A stretch of 64,000 bases of DNA from Hydractinia symbiolongicarpus (taxonomy: Eukaryota > Cnidaria > Hydrozoa > Anthoathecata > Hydractiniidae): the NCBI RefSeq assembly GCF_029227915.1, contig NC_079877.1, forward strand, positions 7,256,001-7,320,000, given 5' to 3'. Positions 27,289 through 41,606 of this stretch are shown here, one piece after another (within the stretch, counting starts at the first letter, position 1; each line of letters opens with the position of its first letter). A program made the translations under genes and the position numbers. Below the pieces are notes generated by a model that was not told the DNA's origin, searched no databases, and was given only the letters and a program-made list of their open reading frames with translations.

Positions 27289-28778
27289 CTTATAAATGTG
27301 ATTAATGCGCCAATTGGTCTCCAAGGAATAACATTCTTCTTAATTTGACATGATTGCTGGAATTCAGCGGTTACATTAGGCTCTGCGGTAGCGCTTTATT
27401 TAAAAATTTAGATAAATAAGATTTCCTTACTGTGGGACCAATCCTGGCCGTTACCATGCGCTGAAGAAATAAAGACATTCTCAAAAACTACATTTCATTG
27501 ATTTCTTGGCGGTATAATTCCGTTTGAGTTACAACGGTTGCGTCACATATTCGTACCAACATGTATTTAGCGAAAGTATTCGGATATTACTAGGTTGCAT
27601 CGCTTTTAACTGTGAAACGTTTGACTGTGCGACTTAATTGAACTGCTTTTGGACTTTGACCTTATAAATGTTGTAAGTGAGATAATTGGACTCCAAGAAA
27701 TAACATTCTTCTTAATTTGACATAATTGCTGGAACTCTGCGATTACACTGGGCGCTGTTGTAACGGTTTATTTAAAAGTTAAAATAAATAAGTCATTTTT
27801 ACTGTGGGACCAATCCTAGCCGTTAGCGCGCGCTGAAGATATAGAGACAGTTTCAAAAACTCCATTTCATTGACTTTCTAACGGTGTCAATCCATTTGAG
27901 TTAGAACGTTTGCGTCACATAATCGTACCAACATGTATTTAGTGATTTTCTTCCGATATTACTAAGTTGTATCGCTTTCAACAGAGAAACGATTGACTGT
28001 GGGACTTAATTGAACTGATTTTGGACTTTGACCTTATAAATGTAATAAATGGGCCATTTTGACTAGAAGAAATAACATTCTCCTTAATTTGACATGATTG
28101 ATGGAACTCACCGATTACACTAGGCTCTGTGGTAGCGCTTTACCTAAAAATGTAGATAAATAAGTCTCCTCTTACTGTGGGACCAATCCTAGCCGTTATC
28201 GCACGCCGAAGAAATAGAGACAGTTTCAAAAACTACATTTCATTGACTTTCTAACGATGTCAATCCGTTTGAGTTACAATGATTGCGTCACATATTCGTA
28301 CCAACATGTAATTAGTGATTTCCTTCCGATATTACTAAGTTGTATCGCTTTTAACAGTGAAACGATTGACCGTGGGAATTAATTCAACTGATCCTGGACT
28401 GTGACCTTATAAATGTAATAAATGAGCCATTTTGATTAGAAGAAATAACATTCTCCTTAATTTGACATGATTGATGGAACTCACCGATTACACTAGGCTC
28501 TGTGGTAGCGCTTTACCTAAAAATATAGATAAATAAGTCTCCTCTTACTGTGGGACCAATCCTAGCCGTTATCGCACGCCGAAGAAATAGAGACAGTTTC
28601 AAAAACTACATTTCATTGACTTTCTAACGGTGTCAATCCGTTTGAGTTACAACGGTTGCGTCACACATTCGTGCCAACATGTATTTAGTGATTTCCTTTC
28701 GATATTACTAAGTTGTATCGCTTTTAACAGTGAAACGATTGACCGTGGGAATTAATTCAACTGATTCTGGACTGTGAC
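27289..28778. repeat. HOR A-B-C-C', 1490 bp, copy 2
   Basis: Monomers start at 27289 (A), 27661 (B), 28033 (C) and 28406 (C'). It is almost identical to the preceding unit. One difference is gcgctgttgtaac here for gcgctgtggtaac. The cgtgccaac variant is found only in these two units. Confidence 0.95.
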
Positions 28779-29150
28779 CTTATAAATGTGATTAATGCGC
28801 CAATTGGTCTCCAAGGAATAACATTCTTCTTAATTTGACATGATTGCTGGAATTCAGCGGTTACATTAGGCTCTGCGGTAGCGCTTTATTTAAAAATTTA
28901 GATAAATAAGATTTCCTTACTGTGGGACCAATCCTGGCATTTACCATGCGCTGAAGAAATAAAGACATTCTCAAAAACTACATTTCATTGATTTCTTGGC
29001 GGTATAATTCCGTTTGAGTTACAACGGTTGCGTCACACATTCGTACCAACATGTATTTAGTGATTTCCTTTCGATATTACTAAGTTGTATCGCTTTTAAC
29101 AGTGAAACGATTGACCGTGGGAATTAATTCAACTGATTCTGGACTGTGAC
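28779..29150. repeat. Hybrid A/C' monomer at a HOR boundary
   Basis: It opens as an A monomer (gcgccaattggtctcc) and carries the private cctggcatttacc. It ends with the C' tail (cacacattcg, gatttcctttcgat, gaccgtgggaatt) instead of the A tail (agcgaaagtattcgg). The switch lies in the stretch both types share, about 29012-29037. It has the structure expected of an unequal crossover product between an A monomer and the C' of the 1490-bp unit. Confidence 0.92.
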
Positions 29151-31012
29151 CTTATAAATGTGATTAATGCGCCAATTGGTCTCCAAGGAATAACATTCTT
29201 CTTAATTTGACATGATTGCTGGAATTCAGCGGTTACATTAGGCTCTGCGGTAGCGCTTTATTTAAAAATTTAGATAAATAAGATTTCCTTACTGTGGGAC
29301 CAATCCTGGCCGTTACCATGCGCTGAAGAAATAAAGACATTCTCAAAAACTACATTTCATTGATTTCTTGGCGGTATAATTCCGTTTGAGTTACAACGGT
29401 TGCGTCACATATTCGTACCAACATGTATTTAACGAAAGTATTCGGATATTACTAGGTTGCATCGCTTTTAACTGTGAAACGTTTGACTGTGCGACTTAAT
29501 TGAAATGCTTTTGGACTTTGACCTTATAAATGTTGTAAGTGAGACAATTGGACTCCAAGAAATAACATTCTTCTTAATTTGACATAATTGCTGGAACTCA
29601 GCGATTACACTGGGCGCTGTGGTAACGGTTTATTTAAAAATTAAAATAAATAAGTCATTTTTACTGTGGGACCAATCCTAGCCGTTAGCGCGCGCTGAAG
29701 ATATAGAGACAGTTTTAAAAACTCCATTTCATTGACTTTCCAACGGTGTCAATCCGTTTGAGTTAGAACGTTTGCGTCACATAATCGTACCAACATGTAT
29801 TTAGTGATTTTCTTCCGATATTACTAAGTTGTATCGCTTTCAACAGAGAAACGATTGACTGTGGGACTTAATTGAACTGATTTTGGACTTTGACCTTTTA
29901 AATGTAATAAATGGGCCATTTTGACTAGAAGAAATAACATTCTCCTTAATTTGACATGATTGATGGAACTCACCGATTACACTAGGCTCTGTGGTAGCGC
30001 TTTACCTAAAAATGTAGATAAATAAGTCTCCTCTTACTGTGGGACCAATCCTAGCCGTTATCGCACGCCGAAGAAATAGAGACAGTTTCAAAAACTACAT
30101 TTCATTGACTTTCTAACGGTGTCAATCCGTTTGAGTTACAATGGTTGCGTCACATATTCGTACCAACATGTATTTAGTGATTTCCTTCCGATATTACTAA
30201 GTTGTATCGCTTTTAACAGTGAAATGATTGACCGTGGGAATTAATTCAACTGATTCTGGACTGTGACCTTATAAATGTGATTAATGCGCCAATTGATCTC
30301 CAAGGAATAACATTCTTCTTAATTTGACATAATTGCTGGAACTCAGCGATTACACTGGGCGCTGTGGTAACGGTTTATTTAAAAATTAAAATAAATAAGT
30401 CATTTTTACTGTGGGACCAATCCTAGCCGTTAGCGCGCGCTGAAGATATAGAGACAGTTTTAAAAACTCCATTTCATTGACTTTCCAACGGTGTCAATCC
30501 GTTTGAGTTAGAACGTTTGCGTCACATAATCGTACCAACATGTATTTAGTGATTTTCTTCCGATATTACTAAGTTGTATCGCTTTCAACAGAGAAACGAT
30601 TGACTGTGGGACTTAATTGAACTGATTTTGGACTTTGACCTTTTAAATGTAATAAATGGGCCATTTTGACTAGAAGAAATAACATTCTCCTTAATTTGAC
30701 ATGATTGATGGAACTCACCGATTACACTAGGCTCTGTGGTAGCGCTTTACCTAAAAATGTAGATAAATAAGTCTCCTCTTACTGTGGGACCAATCCTAGC
30801 CGTTATCGCACGCCGAAGAAATAGAGACAGTTTCAAAAACTACATTTCATTGACTTTCTAACGGTGTCAATCCGTTTGAGTTACAATGGTTGCGTCACAT
30901 ATTCGTACCAACATGTATTTAGTGATTTCCTTCCGATATTACTAAGTTGTATCGCTTTTAACAGTGAAATGATTGACCGTGGGAATTAATTCAACTGATT
31001 CTGGACTGTGAC
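29151..31012. repeat. A-B-C block with a 745-bp dimer and a hybrid A/B monomer
   Basis: Monomers start at 29151 (A), 29523 (B), 29895 (C), 30268 (hybrid A/B) and 30640 (C). Monomers 29895 and 30640 both open with the rare ccttttaaatg. ctttccaacgg and gaaatgattgacc also recur 745 bp apart. The hybrid at 30268 opens as A (gcgccaattgatctcc) and becomes B (gacataattgctggaactc) between about 30309 and 30331, which is the duplication junction. Confidence 0.92.
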
Positions 31013-34000
31013 CTTATAAATGTGATTAATGCGCCAATTGATCTCCAAGGAATAACATTCTTCTTAATTTGACATGATTGCTGGAATTCAGCGGTTACAT
31101 TAGGCTCTGCGGTAGCGCTTTATTTAAAAATTTAGATAAATAAGATTTCCTTACTGTGGGACCAATCCTGGCCGTTACCATGCGCTGAAGAAATAAAGAC
31201 ATTCTCAAAAACTACATTGCATTGATTTCTTGGCGGTATAATTCCGTTTGAGTTACAACGGTTGCGTCACATATTCGTACCAACATGTATTTAGCGAAAG
31301 TATTCGGATATTACTAGGTTGCATCGCTTTTAACTGTGAAACGTTTGACTGTGCGACTTAATTGAACTGCTTTTGGACTTTGACCTTATAAATGTTGTAA
31401 GTGAGACAATTGGATTCCAAGAAATAACATTCTTCTTAATTTGACATAATTGCTGGAACTCAGCGATTACACTGGGCGCTGTGGTAACGGTTTATTTAAA
31501 AATTAAAATAAATAAGTCATTTTTACTGTGGGACCAATCCTAGCCGTTAGCGCGCGCTAAAGATATAGAGACAGTTTTAAAAACTCCATTTCATTGACTT
31601 TCTAACGGTGTCAATCCGTTTGAGTTAGAACGTTTGCGTCACATAATCGTACCAACATGTATTTAGTGATTTTCTTCCGATATTACTAAGTTGTATCGCT
31701 TTTAACAGAGAAACGATTGACTGTGGGACTTAATTGAACTGATTTTGGACTTTGACCTTATAAATGTAATAAATGGGCCATTTTGACTAGAAGAAATAAC
31801 ATTCTCCTTAATTTGACATGATTGATGGAACTCACCGATTACACTAGGCTCTGTGGTAGCGCTTTACCTAAAAATGTAGATAAATAAGTCTCCTCTTACT
31901 GTGGGACCAATCCTAGCCGTTATCGCACGCCGAAGAAATAGAGACAGTTTCAAAAACTACATTTCATTGACTTTCTAACGGTGTCAATCCGTTTGAGTTA
32001 CAATGGTTGCGTCACATATTCGTACCAACATGTATTTAGTGATTTCCTTCCGATATTACTAAGTTGTATTGCTGTCAACAGAGAAACGATTGACCGTGGG
32101 AATTAATTCAACTGATTCTGGACTGTGACCTTATAAATGTAATAAATGGGCCATTTTGACTAGAAGAAATAACATTCTCCTTAATTTGACATGATTGATG
32201 GAACTCACCGATTACACTAGGCTCTGTGGTAGCGCTTTACCTAAAAATGTAGATAAATAAGTCTCCTCTTACTGTGGGACCAATCCTAGCCGTTATCGCA
32301 CGCCGAAGAAATAGAGACAGTTTCAAAAACTACATTTCATTGACTTTCTAACGGTGTCAATCCGTTTGAGTTACAATGGTTGCGTCACATATTCGTACCA
32401 ACATGTATTTAGTGATTTCCTTCCGATATTACTAAGTTGTATCGCTTTCAACAGAGAAACGATTGACCGTGGGAATTATTTCAACTGATTCTGGACTGTG
32501 ACCTTATAAATGTAATAAATGGGCCATATTGACTAGAAGAAATAACATTCTCCTTAATTTGACATGATTGATGGAACTCACCGATTACACTAGGCTCTGT
32601 GGTAGCGCTTTACCTAAAAATATAGATAAATAAGTCTCCTGTTACTGTGGGACCAATCCTAGCCGTTATCGCACGCCGAAGAAATAGAGACAGTTTCAAA
32701 AACTACATTTCATTGACTTTCTAACGGTGTCAATCCGTTTGAGTTACAATGGTTGGGTCACATATTCGTACCAACATGCATTTAGTGATTTCCTTCTGAT
32801 ATTACTAAGTTGTATCGCTTTTAACAGTGAAAGGATTGACCGTGGGAATTAATTCAACTGATTCTGGACTGTGACCTTATAAATGTGATTAATGCGCCAA
32901 TTGGTCTCCAAGGAATAACATTCTTCTTAATTTGACATGATTGCTGGAATTCAGCGGTTACATTAGCCTCTGCGGTAGCGCTTTATTTAAAAATTTAGAT
33001 AAATAAGATTTCCTTACTGTGGGACCAATCCTGGCCGTTACCATGCGCTGAAGAAATAAAGACATTCTCAAAAACTACATTTCATTGATTTCTTGGCGGT
33101 ATAATTCCGTTTGAGTTACAACGGTTGCGTCACATATTCGTACCAACATGTATTTAGCGAAAGTATTCGGATATTACTAGGTTGCATCGCTTTTAACTGT
33201 GAAATGTTTGACTGTGCGACTTAATTGAACTGCTTTTGGACTTTGACCTTATAAATGTTGTAAGTAAGACAATTGGACTCCAAGAAATAACATTCTTCTT
33301 AATTTGACATAATAGCTGGAACTCAGCCATTACACTGGGCGCTGTGGTAACGGTTTATTTAAAAATTAAAATAAATAAGTCATTTTTACTGTGGGACCAA
33401 TCCTAGCCGTTAGCGCGCGCTGAAGATATAGAGACAGTTTCAAAAACTCCATTTCATTGACTTTCTAACGGTGTCAATCCGTTTGAGTTAGAACGTTTGC
33501 GTCACATAATCGTACCAACATGTATTTAGTGATTTTCTTCCGATATTACTAAGTTGTATCGCTTTCAACAGAGAAACGATTGACTGTGGGACTTAATTGA
33601 ACTGATTTTGGACTTTGACCTTATAAATGTAATAAATGGGCCATTTTGACTAGAAGAAATAACATTCTCCTTAATTTGACATGATTGATGGAACTCACCG
33701 ATTACACTAGTCTCTGTGGTAGCGCTTTATCTAAAAATGTAGATAAATAAGTCTCCTCTTACTGTGGGACCAATCCTAGCCGTTATCGCACGCCGAAGAA
33801 ATAGAGACAGTTTCAAAAACTACATTTCATTGACTTGCTAACGGTGTCAATCCGTTTGAGTTACAATGCTTGCGTCACATATTCGTACCAACATGTATTT
33901 AGTGATTTCCTTCCGATATTACTAAGTTGTATCGCTTTCAACAGAGAAACGATTGACCGTGGGAATTAATTCAACTGATTCTGGACTGTGACCTTATAAA

Positions 34001-36229
34001 TGTAATAAATGGGCCATTTTGACTAGAAGAAATAACATTCTCCTTAATTTGACATGATTGATGGAACTCACCGATTACACTAGGCTCTGTGGTAGCGCTT
34101 TACCTAAAAATGTAGATAAATAAGTCTCCTCTTACTGTGGGACCAATCCTAGCCGTTATCGAACGCCGAAGAAATAGAGACAGTTTCAAAAACTACATTT
34201 CATTGATTTTCTAACGGTGTCAATCCGCTTGAGTTACAATGGTTGCGTCACATATTCGTACCAACATGTATTTAGTGATTTCCTTCCGATATTACTAAGT
34301 TGTATCGCTTTCAACAGAGAAACAATTGACCGCGGGAATTAATTCAACTGATTCTGGACTGTGACCTTATAAATGTAATAAATGGGCCATTTTGACTAGA
34401 AGAAATAACATTCTCCTTAATTTGACATGATTGATGGAACTCACCGATTACACTAGGCTCTGTGGTAGCGCTTTACCTAAAAATGTAGATAAATAAGTCT
34501 CCTCTTACTGTGGGACCAATCCTAGCCGTTATCGCACTCCGAAGAAATAGAGACAGTTTCAAAAACTACATTTCATTGACTTTCTAACGGTGTCAATCCG
34601 TTTGAGTTACAATGGTTGCGTCACATATTCGTACCAACATGTATTTAGTGATTTCCTTCCGATATTACTAAGTTGTATCGCTTTCAACAGAGAAACGATT
34701 GACTGTGGGACTTAATTGAACTGATTTTGGACTTTGACCTTATAAATGTAATAAATGGGCCATTTTGACTAGAAGAAATAACATTCTCCTTAATTTGACA
34801 TGATTGATGGAACTCACCGATTACACTAGGCTCTGTGGTAGCGCTTTACCTAAAAATGTAGATAAATAAGTCTCCTCTTACTGTGGGACCAATCCTAGCC
34901 GTTATCGCACGCCGAAGAAATAGAGACAGTTTCAAAAACTACATTTCATTGACTTTCTAACGGTGTCAATCCGTTTGAGTTACAATGGTTGCGTCACATA
35001 TTCGTACCAACATGTATTTAGTGATTTCCTTCCGATATTACTAAGTTGTATCGCTTTCAACAGAGAAACGATTGACCGTGGGAATTAATTCAACTGATTC
35101 TGGACTGTGAGCTTATAAATGTAATAAATGGGCCATTTTGGCTAGAAGAAATAACATTCTCCTTAATTTGACATGATTGATGGAACTCACCGATTACACT
35201 AGGCTCTGTGGTAGCGCTTTACCTAAAAATGTAGATAAATAAGTCTCCTCTTACTGTGGGACCAATCCTAGCCGTTATCGCACGCCGAAGAAATAGAGAC
35301 AGTTTCAAAAACTACATTTCATTGACTTTTTAACGGTGTCAATCCGTTTGAGTTACAATGGTTGCGTCACATATTCGTACCAACATGTATTTAGTGATTT
35401 CCTTCCGATATTACTAAGTTGTATCGCTTTTAACAGTGAAACGATTGACCGTGGGAATTAATTCAACTGATTCTGGACTGTGACCTTATAAATGTGATTA
35501 ATGCGCCAATTGGTCTCCAAGGAATAACATTCTTCTTAATTTGACATGATTGCTGGAATTCAGCGGTTACATTAGGCTCTGCGGTAGCGCTTTATTTAAA
35601 AATTTAGATAAATAAGATTTCCTTACTGTGGGACCAATCCTGGCCGTTACCATGCGCTGAAGAAATAAAGACATTCTCAAAAACTACATTTCATTGATTT
35701 CTTGGCGGTATAATTCCGTTTGAGTTACAACGGTTGCGTCACATATTCGTACCAACATGTATTTAGCGAAAGTATTCGGATATTACTAGGTTGCATCGCT
35801 TTTAACTGTGAAACGTTTGACTGTGCGACTTAATTGAACTGCTTTTGGACTTTGACCTTATAAATGTTGTAAGTCAGACAATTGGACTCCAAGAAATAAC
35901 ATTCTTCTTAATTTGACATAATTGCTGGAACTCAGCGATTACACTAGGCTCTGTGGTAGCGCTTTACCTAAAAATGTAGATAAATAAGTCTCCTCTTACT
36001 GTGGGACCAAACCTAGCCGTTATCGCACGCCGAAGAAATAGAGACAGTTTCAAAAACTACATTTCATTGACTTTCTAACGGTGTCAATCCGTTTGAGTTA
36101 CAATGGTTGCGTCACATATTCGTACCAACATGTATTTAGTGATTTCCTTCCGATATTACTAAGTTGTATCGCTTTTAACAGTGAAATGATTGACCGTGGG
36201 AATTAATTCAACTGATTCTAGACTGTGAC
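31013..36229. repeat. A-B-C domain, 14 monomers
   Basis: Monomers start at 31013 (A), 31385 (B), 31757, 32130, 32503 (C x3), 32876 (A), 33248 (B), 33620, 33993, 34366, 34739, 35112 (C x5), 35485 (A) and 35857 (hybrid B/C). Markers gggccatattgac (32503), cattagcctctgc (32876) and gttgtaagtaag (33248) reappear in order 5217 bp later (37720, 38093, 38465) and again 2608 bp after that. Further on, atgcttgcg and aacaattgaccgcggg recur 7825 bp downstream (33866 and 41691; 34321 and 42146). Confidence 0.9.
35857..36229. repeat. Hybrid B/C monomer
   Basis: The first 80 bp are B (gttgtaagtcagacaattgg, gacataattgctgg). After ctcagcgattacact it becomes C (aggctctgtgg, tttacctaaaaatg, gtctcctc). The switch lies in about 35935-35946. 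Next to it, the A monomer at 36230 has a private ttaaaaaattaaaaaaataag. Confidence 0.9.
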
Positions 36230-36390
36230 CTTATAAATGTGATTAATGCGCCAATTGGTCTCCAAGGAATAACATTCTTCTTAATTTGACATGATTGCTG
36301 GAATTCAGCGGTTACATTAGGCTCTGCGGTAGCGCTTTATTTAAAAAATTAAAAAAATAAGATTTCCTTACTGTGGGACCAATCCTGGCC

Positions 36391-38998
36391 GTTACCATGC
36401 GCTGAAGAAATAAAGACATTCTCAAAAACTACATTCCATTGATTTCTTGGTGGTATAATTCCGTTTGAGTTACAACGGTTGCGTCACATATTCGTACCAA
36501 CATGTATTTAGCGAAAGTATTCGGATATTACTAGGTTGCATCGCTTTTAACTGTGAAACGTTTGACTGTGCGACTTAATTGAACTGCTTTTGGACTTTGA
36601 CCTTATAAATGTTGTAAGTGAGACAATTGGACTCCAAGAAATAACATTCTTCTTAATTTGACATAATTGCTGGAACTCAGCGATTACACTGGGCGCTGTG
36701 GTAACGGTTTATTTAAAAATTAAAATAAATAAGTCATTTTTACTGTGGGACCAATCCTAGCCGTTAGCGCGCGCTAAAGATATAGAGACAGTTTTAAAAA
36801 CTCCATTTCATTGACTTTCTAACGGTGTCAATCCGTTTGAGTTAGAACGTTTGCGTCACATAATCGTACCAACATGTATTTAGTGATTTTCTTCCGATAT
36901 TACTAAGTTGTATCGCTTTTAACAGAGAAACGATTGACTGTGGGACTTAATTGAACTGATTTTGGACTTTGACCTTATAAATGTAATAAATGGGCCATTT
37001 TGACTAGAAGAAATAACATTCTCCTTAATTTGACATGATTGATGGAACTCACCGATTACACTAGGCTCTGTGGTAGCGCTTTACCTAAAAATGTAGATAA
37101 ATAAGTCTTCTCTTACTGTGGGACCAATCCTAGCCGTTATCGCACGCCGAAGAAATAGAGACAGTTTCAAAAACTACATTTCATTGACTTTCTAACGGTG
37201 TCAATCCGTTTGAGTTACAATGGTTGCGTCACATATTCGTACCAACATGTATTTAGTGATTTCCTTCCGATATTACTAAGTTGTATCGCTTTCAACTGAG
37301 AAACGATTGACCGTGGGAATTAATTCAACTGATTCTGGACTGTGACCTTATAAATGTAATAAATGGGCCATTTTGACTAGAAGAAATAACATTCTCCTTA
37401 ATTTGACATGATTGATGGAACTCACCGATTACACTAGGCTTTGTGGTAGCGCTTTACCTAAAAATGTAGATAAATAAGTCTCCTCTTACTGTGGGACCAA
37501 TCCTAGCCGTTATTGCACGCCGAAGAAATAGAGACAGTTTCAAAAACTACATTTCATTGACTTTCTAACGGTGTCAATCCGTTTGAGTTACAATGGTTGC
37601 GTCACATATTCGTACCAACATGTATTTAGTGATTTCCTTCCGATATTACTAAGTTGTATCGCTTTCAACAGAGAAACGATTGACCGTGGGAATTAATTCA
37701 ACTGATTCTGGACTGTGACCTTATAAATGTAATAAATGGGCCATATTGACTAGAAGAAATAACATTCTCCTTAATTTGACATGATTGATGGAACTCACCG
37801 ATTACACTAGGCTCTGTGGTAGCGCTTTACCTAAAAATATAGATAAATAAGTCTCCTCTTACTGTGGGACCAATCCTAGCCGTTATCGCACGCCGAAGAA
37901 ATAGAGACAGTTTCAAAAACTACATTTCATTGACTTTCTAACGGTGTCAATCCGTTTGAGTTACAATGGTTGCGTCACATATTCGTACCAACATGCATTT
38001 AGTGATTTCCTTCTGATATTACTAAGTTGTATCGCTTTTAACAGTGAAACGATTGACCGTGGGAATTAATTCAACTGATTCTGGACTGTGACCTTATAAA
38101 TGTGATTAATGCGCCAATTGGTCTCCAAGGAATAACATTCTTCTTAATTTGAAATGATTGCTGGAATTCAGCGGTTACATTAGCCTCTGCGGTAGCGCTT
38201 TATTTAAAAATTTAGATAAATAAGATTTCCTTACTGTGGGACCAATCCTGGCCGTTACCATGCGCTGAAGAAATAAAGACATTCTCAAAAACTACATTTC
38301 ATTGATTTCTTGGCGGTATAATTCCGTTTGAGTTACAACGGTTGCGTCACATATTCGTACCAACATGTATTTAGCGAAAGTATTCGGATATTACTAGGTT
38401 GCATCGCTTTTAACTGTGAAATGTTTGACTGTGCGACTTAATTGAACTGCTTTTGGACTTTGACCTTATAAATGTTGTAAGTAAGACAATTGGACTCCAA
38501 GAAATAACATTCTTCTTAATTTGACATAATTGCTGGAACTCAGCGATTACACTGGGCGCTGTGGTAACGGTTTATTTTAAAATTAAAATAAATAAGTCAT
38601 TTTTACTGTGGGACCAATCCTAGCCGTTAGCGCGCGCTGAAGATATAGAGACAGTTTTAAAAACTCCATTTCATTGACTTTCTAACGGTGTCAATCCGTT
38701 TGAGTTAGAACGTTTGCGTCACATAATCGTACCAACATGTATTTAGTGATTTTCTTCCGATATTACTAAGTTGTATCGCTTTCAACAGAGAAACGATTGA
38801 CTGTGGGACTTAATTGAACTGATTTTGGACTTTGACCTTATAAATGTAATAAATGGGCCATTTTGACTAGAAGAAATAACATTCTCCTTAATTTGACATG
38901 ATTGATGGAACTCACCGATTACACTAGGCTCTGTGGTAGCGCTTTACCTAAAAATGTAGATAAATAAGTCTCCTCTTACTGTGGGACCAATCCTAGCC
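36391..38998. repeat. Seven-monomer tandem duplication, 2608 bp, copy 1
   Basis: Monomers starting inside it are 36602 (B), 36974, 37347, 37720 (C x3), 38093 (A), 38465 (B) and 38837 (C, start). Private markers shared with copy 2 are acattccattgatttc with cttggtgg, gtcttctcttac, tattgcacgccg, gggccatattgac, ttgaaatgattgc, cattagcctctgc, gtaagtaagac and tttattttaaaattaaa. Every one is offset by 2608 bp. Confidence 0.95.
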
Positions 38999-41606
38999 GT
39001 TACCATGCGCTGAAGAAATAAAGACATTCTCAAAAACTACATTCCATTGATTTCTTGGTGGTATAATTCCGTTTGAGTTACAACGGTTGCGTCACATATT
39101 CGTACCAACATGTATTTAGCGAAAGTATTCGGATATTACTAGGTTGCATCGCTTTTAACTGTGAAACGTTTGACTGTGCGACTTAATTGAACTGCTTTTG
39201 GACTTTGACCTTATAAATGTTGTAAGTGAGACCATTGGACTCCAAGAAATAACATTCTTCTTAATTTGACATAATTGCTGGAACTCAGCGATTACACTGG
39301 GCGCTGTGGTAACGGTTTATTTAAAAATTAAAATAAATAAGTCATTTTTACTGTGGGACCAATCCTAGCCGTTAGCGCGCGCTAAAGATATAGAGACAGT
39401 TTTAAAAACTCCATTTCATTGACTTTCTAACGGTGTCAATCCGTTTGAGTTAGAACGTTTGCGTCACATAATCGTACCAACATGTATTTAGTGATTTTCT
39501 TCCGATATTACTAAGTTGTATCGCTTTTAACAGAGAAACGATTGACTGTGGGACTTAATTGAACTGATTTTGGACTTTGACCTTATAAATGTAATAAATG
39601 GGCCATTTTGACTAGAAGAAATAACATTCTCCTTAATTTGACATGATTGATGGAACTCACCGATTACACTAGGCTCTGTGGTAGCGCTTTACCTAAAAAT
39701 GTAGATAAATAAGTCTTCTCTTACTGTGGGACCAATCCTAGCCGTTATCGCACGCCGAAGAAATAGAGACAGTTTCAAAAACTACATTTCATTGACTTTC
39801 TAACGGTGTCAATCCGTTTGAGTTACAATGGTTGCGTCACATATTCGTACCAACATGTATTTAGTGATTTCCTTCCGATATTACTAAGTTGTATCGCTTT
39901 CAACAGAGAAACGATTGACCGTGGGAATTAATTCAACTGATTCTGGACTGTGACCTTATAAATGTAATAAATGGGCCATTTTGACTAGAAGAAATAACAT
40001 TCTCCTTAATTTGACATGATTGATGGAACTCACCGATTACACTAGGCTCTGTGGTAGCGGTTTACCTAAAAATGTAGATAAATAAGTCTCCTCTTACTGT
40101 GGGACCAATCCTAGCCGTTATTGCACGCCGAAGAAATAGAGACAGTTTCAAAAACTACATTTCATTGACTTTCTAACGGTGTCAATCCGTTTGAGTTACA
40201 ATGGTTGCGTCACATATTCGTACCAACATGTATTTAGTGATTTCCTTCCGATATTACTAAGTTGTATCGCTTTCAACAGAGAAACGATTGACCGTGGGAA
40301 TTAATTCAACTGATTCTGGACTGTGACCTTATAAATGTAATAAATGGGCCATATTGACTAGAAGAAATAACATTCTCCTTAATTTGACATGATTGATGGA
40401 ACTCACCGATTACACTAGGCTCTGTGGTAGCGCTTTACCTAAAAATATAGATAAATAAGTCTCCTCTTACTGTGGGACCAATCCTAGCCGTTATCGCACG
40501 CCGAAGAAATAGAGACAGTTTCAAAAACTACATTTCATTGACTTTCTAACGGTGTCAATCCGTTTGAGTTACAATGGTTGCGTCACATATTCGTACCAAC
40601 ATGCATTTAGTGATTTCCTTCTGATATTACTAAGTTGTATCGCTTTTAACAGTGAAACGATTGACCGTGGGAATTAATTCAACTGATTCTGGACTGTGAC
40701 CTTATAAATGTGATTAATGCGCCAATTGGTCTCCAAGGAATAACATTCTTCTTAATTTGAAATGATTGCTGGAATTCAGCGGTTACATTAGCCTCTGCGG
40801 TAGCGCTTTATTTAAAAATTTAGATAAATAAGATTTCCTTACTGTGGGACCAATCCTGGCCGTTACCATGCGCTGAAGAAATAAAGACATTCTCAAAAAC
40901 TACATTTCATTGATTTCTTGGCGGTATAATTCCGTTTGAGTTACAACGGTTGCGTAACATATTCGTACCAACATGTATTTAGCGAAAGTATTCGGATATT
41001 ACTAGGTTGCATCGCTTTTAACTGTGAAATGTTTGACTGTGCGACTTAATTGAACTGCTTTTGGACTTTGACCTTATAAATGTTGTAAGTAAGACAATTG
41101 GACTCCAAGAAATAACATTCTTCTTAATTTGACATAATTGCTGGAACTCAGCGATTACACTGGGCGCTGTGGTAACGGTTTATTTTAAAATTAAAATAAA
41201 TAAGTCATTTTTACTGTGGGACCAATCCTAGCCGTTAGCGCGCGCTGAAGATATAGAGACAGTTTTAAAAACTCCATTTCATTGACTTTCTAACGGTGTC
41301 AATCCGTTTGAGTTAGAACGTTTGCGTCACATAATCGTACCAACATGTATTTAGTGATTTTCTTCCGATATTACTAAGTTGTATCGCTTTCAACAGAGAG
41401 ACGATTGACTGTGGGACTTAATTGAACTGATTTTGGACTTTGACCTTATAAATGTAATAAATGGGCCATTTTGACTAGAAGAAATAACATTCTCCTTAAT
41501 TTGACATGATTGATGGAACTCACCGATTACACTAGGCTCTGTGGTAGCGCTTTACCTAAAAATGTAGATAAATAAGTCTCCTCTTACTGTGGGACCAATC
41601 CTAGCC
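38999..41606. repeat. Seven-monomer tandem duplication, 2608 bp, copy 2
   Basis: Monomers inside start at 39210 (B), 39582, 39955, 40328 (C x3), 40701 (A), 41073 (B) and 41445 (C, start). The junction with copy 1 falls inside the monomer at 38837. That monomer begins as C (gggccatttt, gtctcctc) and switches to A at cctagccgttaccatgcgc (38992-39010). Differences from copy 1 are few: gagaccattgg, gtagcggttt, gcgtaacatattcg and gagagacgattg. Confidence 0.95.
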
